In this document: piece after piece, positions 1 through 7,410 of the stretch
Layout of the letters: the number at the start of each line of letters is the position of its first letter
Position numbering within the stretch: the first letter of the stretch is position 1
NCBI RefSeq assembly: GCF_036345995.1
Contig: NZ_CP107796.1
Location: 806,001-870,000 of the forward strand
From: Streptomyces sp. NBC_00557
GTDB taxonomy: Bacteria; Actinomycetota; Actinomycetes; Streptomycetales; Streptomycetaceae
Length of the DNA stretch: 64,000 nt
Reading direction: 5' to 3'
Notes under the pieces: model-generated
Seen by the model: the letters and a program-made list of their open reading frames with translations, nothing else
The model's database searches: none
What the model was told of the DNA's origin: nothing
Translations under genes and position numbers: made by a program

Positions 1-339
1 CGCGTACTCGAACAGGTGCATGCCGTCGATGAACGACAGGTCGAGCGTGGTGCGCTTGAAGTAGCCGAACGGGCTGCGGTTGCGGGCGAGGTTGCGCAGC
101 GGATGCCGGCCGCCGCGCAGGTGCGCGAGGGGGTTGTCGCGGGCGAAGAAGTCGTCGCTCGTCGCCTTCACCAGGTGCACGTCGCAGCGTATCTCCGTGA
201 CCACCTTGAACGCGGGGTCGACCGCGATGCTGGGCACCCGGGACAGCGTCAGGCTGCGGCCGTCGTTGACGCCGATCTCCAGGTAGTTGCGGTTCGCGCT
301 GACCTTGTGGAGTTCCCGCAGGAACTCGTGCCGTTTCAC
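1..339 (-). CDS. Class I SAM-dependent methyltransferase (5' part only)
   Basis: Only the first 113 codons lie in the window; the gene runs off the left edge. The reading begins at GTG (337-339), one base after the rfbD stop, and gives a protein with the nucleotide-binding motif YLEIGVNDGRSL and then AVDP and LSFIDGMHLFEY, the pattern of the Methyltransf_24 type of class I methyltransferases. It probably methylates a sugar or glycan, judging from its operon with dTDP-rhamnose genes; that substrate is inference. The tight junction with rfbD indicates one transcript and probable translational coupling. Confidence 0.75.
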   Translation of the reverse strand, partial: MKRHEFLRELHKVSANRNYLEIGVNDGRSLTLSRVPSIAVDPAFKVVTEIRCDVHLVKATSDDFFARDNPLAHLRGGRHPLRNLARNRSPFGYFKRTTLDLSFIDGMHLFEYA

Positions 340-1203
340 TTAAGTCGTCTCCTTGCGGATGTGGGGCAGTGCTTCGTGCAGGGCGGTCCGCCAGTCCCTG
401 AGCGGTGCCAGACCGGCCGCCCGCCACCGTTCGTGACCGAGGACGCTGTAGGAGGGCCGGGGCGCCGGCCGGACGAAGGCCCGGCTGTCGGTGCGGCGGA
501 CCCGGTCCGGGTCGGCGCCGGCCAGCCGGAACACCTCGCGCGCCAGCTGGTACCAGCTGGCCTCGCCCGCGTTGGTGGCGTGGAAGACCCCGCACGCGCC
601 GCTGACGCCCAGGCCGGCGATCCGGGCGGCCACGTCGGCGCTCCAGGTGGGCTGGCCGCGCTGGTCGTCCACGACGTCGACGGTGTCCCGGGTGCGCTCC
701 AGCCGCAGCATGGTGCGCACGAAGTTCGGGCCGTGCACGCCGTACAGCCAGGCGGTGCGCACCACGGCTGATGCGCCGGGGAGCGCGGCGAGCACGGCCC
801 GTTCCCCGGCGAGCTTGGTGCGGCCGTAGGCGGTGCGCGGGGCCGGTTCCTCGTCCTCGCCGTAGGGGACGTCGCGGTCCTCGCCGGAGAAGACGTAGTC
901 GGTGGAGACGTGGATGAGGCGGGCGCCCGTGGCGGCGCAGGCGCGGGCCAGCAGCCGGGGGCCCTCGCCGTTGACGAGCAGGGCGCGCTCCTCGTCGGTC
1001 TCGGCGGCGTCCACGGCGGTGTAGGCGGCGCAGTTGACCACGATGTCCGGCCGGTGCTCGGCCAACGCGCCGTCGACTGCGGCCGGTTCGGTGATGTCGA
1101 GGGCGGCGCGGCCGAGTCCGGTGACGTCCTCGCCGCGCCCGCGCAGCACGTCCACGGTGTCCTGGCCGAGCATGCCGCCCGCGCCGGTGACCAGCCACCT
1201 CAT
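340..1203 (-). CDS. rfbD: dTDP-4-dehydrorhamnose reductase
   Basis: This 287-residue NADPH-dependent reductase makes the last step of dTDP-L-rhamnose or a related deoxysugar in the cytoplasm. The N-terminus MRWLVTGAGGMLGQD carries the Rossmann GxxGxxG, VSTDYVF holds the catalytic Thr region, and AYGRTKLAGE supplies the YxxxK pair. Length fits the family. The ATG at 1201-1203 overlaps the rfbB stop as ATGA, so rfbB, rfbD and the methyltransferase are one operon. No rfbC epimerase is visible inside the window; it may lie to the left or elsewhere. Confidence 0.93.
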   Translation of the reverse strand: MRWLVTGAGGMLGQDTVDVLRGRGEDVTGLGRAALDITEPAAVDGALAEHRPDIVVNCAAYTAVDAAETDEERALLVNGEGPRLLARACAATGARLIHVSTDYVFSGEDRDVPYGEDEEPAPRTAYGRTKLAGERAVLAALPGASAVVRTAWLYGVHGPNFVRTMLRLERTRDTVDVVDDQRGQPTWSADVAARIAGLGVSGACGVFHATNAGEASWYQLAREVFRLAGADPDRVRRTDSRAFVRPAPRPSYSVLGHERWRAAGLAPLRDWRTALHEALPHIRKETT

Positions 1204-2171
1204 CGGGCGCTCCGCCCCTTCAGCGGCTCCCACCAGTCGCGGTGCTCGCGGTACCAGGCGACGGTCTCGGCGAGCCCGGCGGTGAAGTCGCGGCGCGGAC
1301 GGTACCCGAGCTCGTCGCGGGCCTTGCTCCAGTCGACCGAGTAGCGCAGGTCGTGGCCCTTGCGGTCGGCGACGTACTCGACCCGGTCCCAGCCGGCGCC
1401 GCACGCCTCCAGGAGCAGGCCGGTCAGCTCCTTGTTGCTCAGCTCGGTGCCGCCGCCGATGTTGTAGACCTCGCCGGGGCGGCCCTTGGTGCGCACCAGG
1501 TCGATGCCGTGGCAGTGGTCGTCGACGTGCAGCCAGTCGCGGACGTTGCGCCCGTCGCCGTACAGCGGGACCGTCAGGCCGTCGAGGAGGTTGGTGACGA
1601 AGAGCGGGATCACCTTCTCCGGGAACTGGTGCGGGCCGTAGTTGTTGGAGCAGCGGGTGACCCGCACGTCCAGGCCGTGGGTGCGGTGGTAGGCGAGGGC
1701 GAGGAGGTCGGAGGAGGCCTTGGAGGCGGAGTACGGCGAGTTGGGGGCCAGCGGGTGCTCCTCCGGCCAGGAGCCGGTGTCGATGGAGCCGTACACCTCG
1801 TCGGTGGAGATGTGCACGAACGGGCCCACGCCGTGCCGGAGCGCCGCGTCGAGCAGGGTCTGGGTGCCGAGGACGTTGGTGCGCACGAACTCCGCGGCGC
1901 CCTCGATCGACCGGTCGACGTGCGACTCGGCGGCGAAGTGCACGACCTGGTCGGCGTCGGCCATCAGCTTGCCGACCAGATCGGCGTCGCAGATGTCGCC
2001 CTGCACGAAGTCCAGCCGGGGGTGGCCGAGGGGCAGGTTGGTGAGCGTGCCGGCGTAGGTGAGCCGGTCCAGGACGGTGACGCGCGGGGCGCCGGGCGAG
2101 TCGTCGGCGAGGAGCATGCGGACGTACGCGGAGCCGATGAATCCGGCGGCGCCGGTGACGAGGAGGTTCAT
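1200..2171 (-). CDS. rfbB: dTDP-glucose 4,6-dehydratase
   Basis: A 323-residue extended short-chain dehydrogenase that converts dTDP-glucose to dTDP-4-keto-6-deoxyglucose with bound NAD+. Seen in the sequence: MNLLVTGAAGFIGSAYVRML (NAD-binding fold), STDEVYGSI with the catalytic Thr-Asp-Glu, and the YSASKASSDLL YxxxK motif. RYSVDWSKARDELGY near the C-terminus is typical of the family. The start ATG (2169-2171) overlaps the stop of the rfbA-like gene, and its own stop overlaps the rfbD start, so it sits in the middle of the sugar operon. Confidence 0.95.
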   Translation of the reverse strand: MNLLVTGAAGFIGSAYVRMLLADDSPGAPRVTVLDRLTYAGTLTNLPLGHPRLDFVQGDICDADLVGKLMADADQVVHFAAESHVDRSIEGAAEFVRTNVLGTQTLLDAALRHGVGPFVHISTDEVYGSIDTGSWPEEHPLAPNSPYSASKASSDLLALAYHRTHGLDVRVTRCSNNYGPHQFPEKVIPLFVTNLLDGLTVPLYGDGRNVRDWLHVDDHCHGIDLVRTKGRPGEVYNIGGGTELSNKELTGLLLEACGAGWDRVEYVADRKGHDLRYSVDWSKARDELGYRPRRDFTAGLAETVAWYREHRDWWEPLKGRSAR

Positions 2172-2686
2172 GAACGGATCTGCACCTTGCTGTGGTCTCC
2201 GAGGACGAGTCGGTGGGCACTGGGGACGCCTGCGGGGGTCACCTCGACGTGGCGGCCGATCAGCGAGGACTCGACCCTGCCCACCCCGGCGATGGAGGAG
2301 TCCCGCAGCACGATGGAGAACTCCGGTCCGCTGTCGGTGATCCGGCAGTTCTCCGCGACGGAGGTGCAGGGGCCTATGGAGGAGTCGGCGACGACCGTTC
2401 CGGCGCCGATGGCGGTGGAGCGCACGTCGGCGCGCGTGTCGATGAGGTACTGGAGGGCGTGGATGATCTCCAGCCCGAACTTGGAGCCGTCGCCGACGAC
2501 TTCCCGGGTCTCCGCCGCGGTGTCCCCGACGACGATGCCGGCGTCGGTGATCCCGGCGTCGGCGAGGGACTCCGGGCCGTGGGACAGCACGGGCTCGCCG
2601 GCCACCGGCACCAGCTGTTTCGCCGAGGTGTGCGGGATCGGACGCAGCCGGGTGCCGGAGCCGCCGGAGAGCACCAGAGCCTTCAT
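2168..2686 (-). CDS. rfbA: Internally deleted glucose-1-phosphate thymidylyltransferase, probably non-functional
   Basis: The 172-residue product opens as a normal long-type RmlA (MKALVLSGGSGTRLRPIPHT, then SAKQLVPV) and ends as one (IESSLIGRHVEVTP-like stretch, then SAHRLVLGDHSKVQI), but the family is about 355 residues. After FGLEI it jumps to HALQYLIDTRADVRS, which normally lies some 120 residues later, and then jumps again to the C-terminal left-handed helix repeats. The YLGDN metal/nucleotide motif and the sugar-binding EKP region are gone. The frame is open and preceded by AAGGTG, so it could be translated, but catalysis is not expected. ATG at 2684-2686 is preferred over a GTG nine bases upstream. 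Confidence 0.8.
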   Translation of the reverse strand: MKALVLSGGSGTRLRPIPHTSAKQLVPVAGEPVLSHGPESLADAGITDAGIVVGDTAAETREVVGDGSKFGLEIIHALQYLIDTRADVRSTAIGAGTVVADSSIGPCTSVAENCRITDSGPEFSIVLRDSSIAGVGRVESSLIGRHVEVTPAGVPSAHRLVLGDHSKVQIRS

Positions 2687-2808
2687 TCGCCACACCTTAA
2701 CGGCGATCGTCCGGATCGGAGCTTTGCCCGGCCGACTTGTTCGTTACGACGGCATGGCTCTGGTGTCGACAGGGCTTTACCTGGAGGACGTTCCGCCGCC
2801 GGCGCCGT

Positions 2809-2994
2809 TCAGTCCTCGCCCCGCACGATGTTGTCCTCGAGGGCGGTCCTCCGCCGCTGCGCGGAGTCGCGGTCCACGACGGCCGGGAGGCAGGTCCGCA
2901 CGCCCCGGTTCCGCCGCCGGCGGGCCTTCGCCCAGCCGGTCTCGGCATAGGGCAGGGAGGGTTTCTCGGTGGGCTGCGCGGTCACGTCGTCCAT
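2809..2994 (-). CDS. Small basic hypothetical protein
   Basis: A 61-codon frame beginning MDDVTAQPTEK and ending LEDNIVRGED, with an Arg-rich centre (AKARRRRNRGVR). Nearly every third position is G or C, as in real genes of this genome, and AGAAGGAAG lies just before the ATG. I recognise no domain. It stands alone on the minus strand between the DUF6479 gene and the rfbA-like gene. The longer frame that starts upstream (to 3102) is Arg/Pro-rich and less gene-like, so the inner ATG was chosen. Confidence 0.5.
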   Translation of the reverse strand: MDDVTAQPTEKPSLPYAETGWAKARRRRNRGVRTCLPAVVDRDSAQRRRTALEDNIVRGED

Positions 2995-3114
2995 CTTCCT
3001 TCTGCGTCGTCCGCCGGCCCGCGGGGCGCGTGTGGGTCGCGGCCGCGCGGGTGGCCCGTGTGATGGGTGTCGTACCGGGTCCCCGCGGGGCCGGGGCCGC
3101 AAACGCGGGGCGGC

Positions 3115-3483
3115 TCAGGTGCGGCCGCCGCCCCCGCCGCCGAAGGATCCGCTGGAGCCGGGCGACCAGCGCGGCCGGCGCTGGTCGGCGGCGCGCCGGC
3201 TGCGCACGGTGCCCACCTGGTAGGGGGTGAGGCGTTCGCCGCCGTCCGCGGCGCGGGGCACCTCGTCGGGCTCCCGCATCTCGCTGGTCTCGCCCACCGG
3301 TCCGGACGGCGGCACCGTGGGCTGCTCCTCGGGGCGCGGCGGCGGGGACTCGCTCCGGCGCACCTTGATGCCGAGCCGGAAGGCGAGGATCAGTCCCGCG
3401 GTGCAGGCGATCCCGGCGAGCAGGATGAGGACGTACCCGAAGACCTGGGCACCGGATGCTGCTGTGTTCGTCGCGAAGTCCAT
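3115..3483 (-). CDS. DUF6479 family single-pass membrane protein
   Basis: The 122-residue product starts [11 protein letters not shown], has one hydrophobic helix at about residues 12-33 ([20 protein letters not shown]), then a basic stop-transfer stretch and a charged Pro-rich tail containing [10 protein letters not shown] and [10 protein letters not shown], a combination I associate with the DUF6479 family of actinomycete small membrane proteins. It ends in a Gly-rich tail. The function is unknown. It is divergent from ctaD with 95 bases between the starts, so promoter sharing is possible. The further upstream in-frame start (to 3573) lacks this family character. Confidence 0.72.
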   Translation of the reverse strand: MDFATNTAASGAQVFGYVLILLAGIACTAGLILAFRLGIKVRRSESPPPRPEEQPTVPPSGPVGETSEMREPDEVPRAADGGERLTPYQVGTVRSRRAADQRRPRWSPGSSGSFGGGGGGRT

Positions 3484-3578
3484 GGGCGTCGGGTACCCGG
3501 CCGTGCGGCGGATACGACCCCCGGTGCGAGGCGTGGCGCACACGGGGCCGCAGGTCACGGGGAGTAGCGTCACGCACG

Positions 3579-5261
3579 ATGACGGAACTACCGGAGATGT
3601 CGGATACGCACGAGATCGTCGCGCGCTACACGGCGCCCGCCCCGCGTCCGGGCCGGGCCGTGCTGCGCTGGGTCTCCACCGCCGACCACAAGGTGATCGG
3701 CCGGCTGTACATGGTCACGGCGTTCTGCTTCTTCCTGTTCGCCGGGCTGCTCGCCCTCGGGATGCGCGCGGAACTCGCCCGGCCGGGTCTGCAGTTCCTG
3801 AGCGAACAGGGCTACGACGAGTTCTTCACGATCCACGGCACGATCATGATGCTGCTGTTCGCGACCCCGATGTTCGCCGGGTTCGCCAACGCCGTGATGC
3901 CGCTGCAGATCGGCGCGCCGGACCTCGCCTTCCCCCGGCTGAACGCGCTGTCGTACTGGATGTTCCTGTTCGGCGGGCTGATGGTGGTGTCCGGGTTCCT
4001 GGTGCCCGGCGGGTCCGCGGCGTTCGGCTGGTTCGCCTACGCGCCGCTGAACAGCGCCTACTTCTCGCCCGGCGCGGGGGGCGATCTGTGGGCGATGGGA
4101 CTGGTGGTCTCCGGTGTGTCGACGACGCTGACCGCGGTGAACTTCATCGCCACGATCGTGTGCCTGCGCGCGCCGGGCCTGACCATGTTCCGGATGCCGA
4201 TCTTCACCTGGAACGTGCTGTTCACCTCGATCCTGATCCTGCCCGCGTTCCCGGTGCTCACGGCGGCGCTGCTGGCGCTGGAGGCGGGCCGGAAGTTCGG
4301 GGCGCACGTCTTCGACGCGGCGAACGGCGGCGCGCTGCTGTGGCAGCACCTGTTCTGGTTCTTCGGGCATCCGGAGGTCTACATCGTCGCGCTGCCGTTC
4401 TTCGGGATCGTCTCGGAGATCATCCCGGTGTTCTCCCGCAAGCCGCTGTTCGGCTATGTGCCGATGATCGGGGCGACGATCGCGATCACCATGCTGTCGG
4501 CGGTGGTGTGGGCGCATCACATGTTCGCGACCGGCGCGGTGTTGCTGCCGTTCTTCTCGATCATGTCGTTCCTGATCGCGGTGCCCACGGGCATCAAGTT
4601 CTTCGCGTGGATCGGCACGATGGTGAGCGGCTCGGTGTCGTTCGAGACACCGATGCTGTGGGCGATGGGCTTCCTGGTGTCGTTCCTGCTGGGCGGGCTG
4701 AGCGGGGTGCTGATCGCCTCACCGCCGCTGGACTTCCATCTGACCGACACCTACTTCATCGTGGCGCATCTGCACTACGTGCTGTTCGGCACGGTGGTGT
4801 TCGCGATGTTCGCCGGGTTCTACTTCTGGTGGCCGAAGTTCACCGGCAAGATGCTGGACGAACGGCTCGGCAAGCTCCACTTCTGGCTGCTGTTCCCGGC
4901 GTTCCAGCTGACGTTCCTGGTGCAGCACTGGCTCGGCGAGGAGGGCATGCCCCGCCGGTACGCGGACTACCTCACCGCGGACGGCTTCACCCTGCTCAAC
5001 ACCCTGTCCTCGGCCGGCGCGTTCCTGCTGGGCGTCTCCACCCTGCCGTTCCTGTACAACGTCTGGCGCACCGCCGCCAGGGGCGAGAAGGTCACCGTGG
5101 ACGACCCCTGGGGCTGGGGCCGCGGCCTGGAGTGGGCCACCTCCTGTCCCCCGCCCCGGCACAACTTCGTGGCGCTGCCCCGGATCCGCTCCGAGTCCCC
5201 CGCGTTCGACCTGCACCATCCGGAGATCGAGAACCCGGCCGGAGAGGAGCGGGTGCGATGA
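3579..5261 (+). CDS. ctaD: Cytochrome c oxidase subunit I (aa3 type)
   Basis: The 560-residue, 12-helix catalytic subunit of aa3 oxidase reduces oxygen to water in the plasma membrane. All metal ligands are visible: the His in [10 protein letters not shown] for low-spin haem, [10 protein letters not shown] (CuB His and the cross-linked Tyr), WAHHMFATG (two CuB His), and [14 protein letters not shown] (haem a3 and a His). The start is uncertain between ATG 3579 and ATG 3597; the earlier one is used. It lacks neighbouring ctaC/ctaE and qcrCA, so it looks like a secondary copy outside the main oxidase cluster. Its stop overlaps the ctaF start. Confidence 0.95.
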   Translation: MTELPEMSDTHEIVARYTAPAPRPGRAVLRWVSTADHKVIGRLYMVTAFCFFLFAGLLALGMRAELARPGLQFLSEQGYDEFFTIHGTIMMLLFATPMFAGFANAVMPLQIGAPDLAFPRLNALSYWMFLFGGLMVVSGFLVPGGSAAFGWFAYAPLNSAYFSPGAGGDLWAMGLVVSGVSTTLTAVNFIATIVCLRAPGLTMFRMPIFTWNVLFTSILILPAFPVLTAALLALEAGRKFGAHVFDAANGGALLWQHLFWFFGHPEVYIVALPFFGIVSEIIPVFSRKPLFGYVPMIGATIAITMLSAVVWAHHMFATGAVLLPFFSIMSFLIAVPTGIKFFAWIGTMVSGSVSFETPMLWAMGFLVSFLLGGLSGVLIASPPLDFHLTDTYFIVAHLHYVLFGTVVFAMFAGFYFWWPKFTGKMLDERLGKLHFWLLFPAFQLTFLVQHWLGEEGMPRRYADYLTADGFTLLNTLSSAGAFLLGVSTLPFLYNVWRTAARGEKVTVDDPWGWGRGLEWATSCPPPRHNFVALPRIRSESPAFDLHHPEIENPAGEERVR

Positions 5262-5641
5262 AGGCGGAGGCGCTGCTGTTCGGCGGGGTCGCGCTGTTCT
5301 TCGGCGGCTCCGCCGCGCTGTACGGGCTGTGGTCGGGCGAGGAGGCGGGCACGGCCGCCCTGGTCGTCGCGTGCGGCATGGCCGGGCTGGTGTCGTTCTT
5401 CTGCCTGATCCAGTACCGGCGCCGCGGGACGCGGGCTCAGGACCGCACGGACGCGGAAGTCGCGGACGCGGCCGGGCCGGTGGCGTTCTTCCCCGACGAG
5501 AGCCCGTTCCCGATCGTCACCGCGCTCGGCTTCGCGCTCACCGCGACCGGCATCGTCTTCGGGCTGTGGCTGTTCCTCATCGGCCTGGGCGTTCTGGCGC
5601 GCGGGGTGTACGGGCTGGTGTTCCAGTACGCGCACCGGTGA
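5258..5641 (+). CDS. ctaF: Cytochrome c oxidase subunit IV
   Basis: A 127-residue actinobacterial oxidase subunit IV with four predicted membrane helices in two pairs (about residues 5-28, 32-52, 85-105, 106-122) separated by a charged loop, beginning [17 protein letters not shown]. It overlaps the ctaD stop as ATGA, so the two are co-translated. Its last 65 bases are also the end of the convergent qcrB gene, an unusually long convergent overlap of two membrane-protein genes. Confidence 0.88.
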   Translation: MKAEALLFGGVALFFGGSAALYGLWSGEEAGTAALVVACGMAGLVSFFCLIQYRRRGTRAQDRTDAEVADAAGPVAFFPDESPFPIVTALGFALTATGIVFGLWLFLIGLGVLARGVYGLVFQYAHR

Positions 5642-7070
5642 GGGGCCTGCGCGGGGCGCCGGGCCGGAACGCCTCCACGGGTGCGTGGTCGGTCTCGTAG
5701 CCGCCGGTGACGCTCTGCCGGATCTCGCCGGTCGGCACGCCCTCCGCCAGCCGCTCGTGCTCGGCCGCCGTCAGGGCCCGGCACAGCCACCGGGTCGCCA
5801 CGAAGGCCAGGACCGGGGCCACGATCAGGGCGACACGGCACACCAAGGTGATGGCGTTGACGGAGACGTGGAAGGTCTGGGCGATGACGTCGTTGCCGCC
5901 GGCCACCAGCAGCACGCCGTAGAAGACGGTGCCCGCCACGCCGAGCCCGGTGCGCACCGGCCGCTCGCGGGGCCGGTCGCACAGATGCCGCTCGGACCAC
6001 CACTCCCCCGTCAGGCGCTGCTCCGCGAACGGGTAGACGTACAGGACGCCGAAGAGCAGGGCGGGCAGGACGACCGCCGGGAGCAGCACGTTCCACATGA
6101 GGGTGTGGCCGGCGACGTTCGTCTCCCAGGGCGGCACCAGCCGCAGCGAGCCCTCCAGGAAGCCGACGTACCAGTCGGGCTGGGAGGCGGTGGAGACCTG
6201 GTCGGGGCGGTAGGGGCCGTAGTTCCAGATCGGGTTGACCTGCGCGACGCCCGCGAGCAGCACCAGCACGCCGAAGACGGTGAGGGACAGGCCGGTGGAG
6301 GTGGCCGTGAACTGCGGGACCAGGGGCTTGCCCACGGAGTTGCCGTTGGTGTGGCCGGGGCCGCGCCACTGGGTGTGCTTGAGCCGGAAGACCAGGATCA
6401 GATGCACCGCGACCAGAGCGAACAGGAGGCCCGGAAGCAGCAGGATGTGCAGCGGGTAGAGCCGGGTGATGATCTCGTGGCCGGGGAACTGGCCGCCGAA
6501 CACGAAGAACACGAGGTAGGTGCCGACCACCGGGATCGACTGCAGGATTCCCTGGGCGATGCGCAGCCCGGTCCCGGAGAGCAGGTCGTCGGGGAGGGAG
6601 TAGCCGGCGAAGCCCTCGGCGAGGGAGAGGACGAACAGGGTCAGCCCGATGACCCAGTTCCCCTCGCGGGGCCTGCGGAAGGCGCCGGTGAAGAAGATCC
6701 GCAGCATGTGCGTGCCGATCGCGGCCAGGAAGACCAGGGCGGCCCAGTGGTGGGTCTGCCGCATCAGCAGGCCGCCGCGCACGTCGAAGCTGATGTGCAG
6801 GGTGGAGTCGTAGGCCTGGGACATCCGCACCCCGCGCAGCGGCGTGTACGGGCCCGCGTAGACGACCTCGCGCATGTCCGGCTGGAAGAAGAACGTCAGC
6901 CACACCCCGGTCAGCAGGAGCACCAGCAGGCTGTACAGGGCGATCTCGCCGAGCAGGAAGGACCAGTGCTCGGGGAACGCCTTGCGCAGCAGCGAGCCCG
7001 CCTGCGACACGGGCAGCCTCCGGTCCACGGCGCGCGCGAGCCGCTCACCGCGGCGGGCGTCCCCGCTCAT
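5577..7070 (-). CDS. qcrB: Cytochrome bc1 complex cytochrome b subunit (secondary copy)
   Basis: The 497-residue quinol-oxidising cytochrome b of the bc1 complex. Helix His ligands of the two haems are visible in THHWAALVFLAAIGTH and in LHILLLPGLLFALVAVH, and the Qo-site tetrapeptide appears as PDWY (SQPDWYVGFLEG). The C-terminal tail is Pro/Arg-rich and does not look conserved. No Rieske (qcrA) or cytochrome c (qcrC) gene adjoins, so this is probably a paralogue that would borrow or replace subunits. It follows the small gene upstream with an ATGA overlap and its end overlaps ctaF. Confidence 0.93.
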   Translation of the reverse strand: MSGDARRGERLARAVDRRLPVSQAGSLLRKAFPEHWSFLLGEIALYSLLVLLLTGVWLTFFFQPDMREVVYAGPYTPLRGVRMSQAYDSTLHISFDVRGGLLMRQTHHWAALVFLAAIGTHMLRIFFTGAFRRPREGNWVIGLTLFVLSLAEGFAGYSLPDDLLSGTGLRIAQGILQSIPVVGTYLVFFVFGGQFPGHEIITRLYPLHILLLPGLLFALVAVHLILVFRLKHTQWRGPGHTNGNSVGKPLVPQFTATSTGLSLTVFGVLVLLAGVAQVNPIWNYGPYRPDQVSTASQPDWYVGFLEGSLRLVPPWETNVAGHTLMWNVLLPAVVLPALLFGVLYVYPFAEQRLTGEWWSERHLCDRPRERPVRTGLGVAGTVFYGVLLVAGGNDVIAQTFHVSVNAITLVCRVALIVAPVLAFVATRWLCRALTAAEHERLAEGVPTGEIRQSVTGGYETDHAPVEAFRPGAPRRPLTGARTGTPARTPRAPERPGR

Positions 7071-7342
7071 GCGTCCTCGGGCTCCGCCGCCGCCCGGGCC
7101 ACCTCGGCCTCCACCTCGGGGCGGGGCCGGCCCGACTCCTTCGCGTACTCGCTGACCGCGGTCTGCACGTCCCGGGCCAGGTCCCGCCAGGCGCGCAGCG
7201 CGGTCTCGTACGTGCCGGACTGGGCGCCGGTCATCCGCCGCTCGGCCGGCGGCCCGTAGGTGTGCCGCAGCTCCTCGACCGTGGCGTGGGCCGCCTCGGC
7301 CGCGCGCTGCTTCTGCACGAGTTCCTCGAAGGTGTGTGCCAC
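7067..7342 (-). CDS. Small helical protein co-transcribed with qcrB
   Basis: A 91-residue Ala/Glu-rich, mostly helical protein (HTFEELVQKQRAAEAAHATV, ending AEVARAAAEPEDA) with no membrane segment or domain I recognise. The stop overlaps the qcrB ATG by four bases, so it is translationally coupled and may assist the respiratory complex; this role is only inferred from position. The start is either GTG at 7340-7342 or an ATG at 7364-7366; the GTG is favoured because the extra residues are not helical. Confidence 0.65.
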   Translation of the reverse strand: MAHTFEELVQKQRAAEAAHATVEELRHTYGPPAERRMTGAQSGTYETALRAWRDLARDVQTAVSEYAKESGRPRPEVEAEVARAAAEPEDA

Positions 7343-7410
7343 ACCAATCGACCCTAGGCAGGACATCCGGGATGCGCCTCCCAACCTGCCGAATCGCACC
7401 CGTGTGGCGG

